Shown here: positions 62,992 to 64,000 of the stretch, one piece after another
How the letters are laid out: each line of letters opens with the position of its first letter
How positions within the stretch are numbered: the stretch's first letter is position 1
Origin: Anseranas semipalmata
Taxonomy: Eukaryota > Chordata > Aves > Anseriformes > Anseranatidae
Length of the DNA stretch: 64,000 nt
Assembly: GCA_013399115.1 (NCBI GenBank)
Contig: VXAA01000167.1
Coordinates: 484,165-548,164 of the forward strand
Reading direction: 5' to 3'
Made by a program: the position numbers and the translations under genes
The notes under the pieces: model-generated
Told to the model about the DNA's origin: nothing
Databases searched by the model: none
Seen by the model: the letters and a program-made list of their open reading frames with translations, nothing else

Positions 62992-64000
62992 GGGGCCCTG
63001 CCCTGAGATTCTGGTGCAGCCACAGTGTAGGATCTTCTTGTGCCAAAGGCTGCCTCTGAAACATCATTCTTAATAACTGCTGATAATGCTGTCTTCTCTG
63101 AATTTCTTCAGTGTTGAAGAATCCCCTTGTACTTTCATCCATCCTGTAACAAAGGCTTTCAAACTTTAACTCTATTCCATGTGGAAAGCAATATATTCTT
63201 TACTGCATGTCTCTTAGCTCAAGAAATAACACCAGTTTTACTTTTCCCTAAGCCACAAACATATCATACATTCAATGCTAAGAGAGCTCCAGGTCAGAAT
63301 TTAGACAGAAGTTTCTGCAAGCCCTTCTAATATCTTTTTCTGAAGAGAAAAGTAGGGTGTGCATTTTTACACTCTACCTGGGAGGATTGGGTTATGTATG
63401 CTAGGTCCTACATATTACCTGAAGGTATGAAATCTCAGTTTGCTGGGTTTCAAGGAGCATTGCCTACAAGGCTTTGACATGCTCCAGTTGTTGGAATCAG
63501 AAAAGCTGCCAACTGCTGTTCCATTCACACTTTTCCAGACAATTACACCTTTGATTTAGCCTCAAGTTTTGGTACTCCAATTGGTAAAACTTGAGGCTTA
63601 TGAACTTTTTTGTTTTACGCACAGGCTTCCTCACCATCTTCCTTCATGAGATCACTGCTTTCAGCATAGCTGTGAGTGGAGGTATGTACAGCTGTGAAAT
63701 GGAGAAATGCAAATTCTTCCATTCTCTCCTAGCTTCTGTGAAAGGGAGTCTGCATATCCATGTACACTCCCTGTTTTGCTGCCTTCTTTGAAATCCTGTG
63801 ATCCTAGGTTACAAGTGAATAGGTGGTGTGTGCCTGTTGTGTCATTCCTCTTCCCTTCACTGATACCAACCAATATACAGAAGTAATCTTATCAGTATTC
63901 TGCTGATCACATGGCCAATAGCATTTATATCAGGTACATAGACATTCTTCTTTCTGGTAGGCACTAAAAGCAAGAGAGCAAACAGAAAATTACTCCGTAT
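62992..64000. other. Non-coding stretch at right edge
   Basis: AT-rich unique-looking DNA. Only short open frames without domains or splice context are seen; no supportable feature. Confidence 0.55.

Noticed and set aside
1..64000. CRISPR arrays, operons, riboswitches or bacterial promoters
   Set aside because: The DNA is vertebrate by its repeats and composition; no regularly spaced repeat-spacer pattern and no bacterial gene organisation are present.

Overview
This window is gene-poor nuclear DNA from a bird. The evidence is several CR1 LINE 3' ends carrying the avian terminal octamer repeats (both strands) and two solo LTRs of endogenous-retrovirus families I know from neoavian genomes. 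The background is AT-rich and intron-like, with long mononucleotide runs and CTTTT microsatellites. Nothing resembles a prokaryotic gene, and no long conserved ORF is present. The longest open frames (100-180 codons) fall in LTR sequence, microsatellites or GC-rich repeats.

Layout. 1-290: CpG-island edge, probably a promoter/first exon, with a good CTCF-type motif. 466-760: a GC-rich block that is an inverted copy of a block at 25.55-25.85 kb, apparently a dispersed repeat family I cannot name. 0.8-24 kb: AT-rich DNA with small ancient repeats and one splice-flanked GC-richer candidate exon (11211-11341). 21.4 and 28.2 kb: two long polypyrimidine pentanucleotide arrays. 24.1-25.9 kb: CR1, a GC-rich segment with a strong acceptor, then the second GC-rich repeat copy and a poly(A) run. 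26-51 kb: AT-rich DNA with an inverted tRNA-like element (a second lies at 14.2 kb), a 36-bp tandem duplication and other short repeats. 51659-51742: a second splice-flanked candidate exon. 52.4-55.5 kb: a transposon cluster (ERVK-type solo LTR with a perfect 6-bp target duplication, CR1 with reverse-transcriptase remnant, probable third LTR, CR1). 62451-62991: a solo LTR with CRE and TATA-like sites.

A speculative plus-strand transcript can be drawn from the CpG island through 11211-11341 to 51659-51742. Its reading frame stays open and in phase across both junctions, but I do not recognise the peptide, and similar open splice-flanked intervals occur elsewhere by chance. The safest reading is a large intron or intergenic stretch downstream of a CpG-island promoter.
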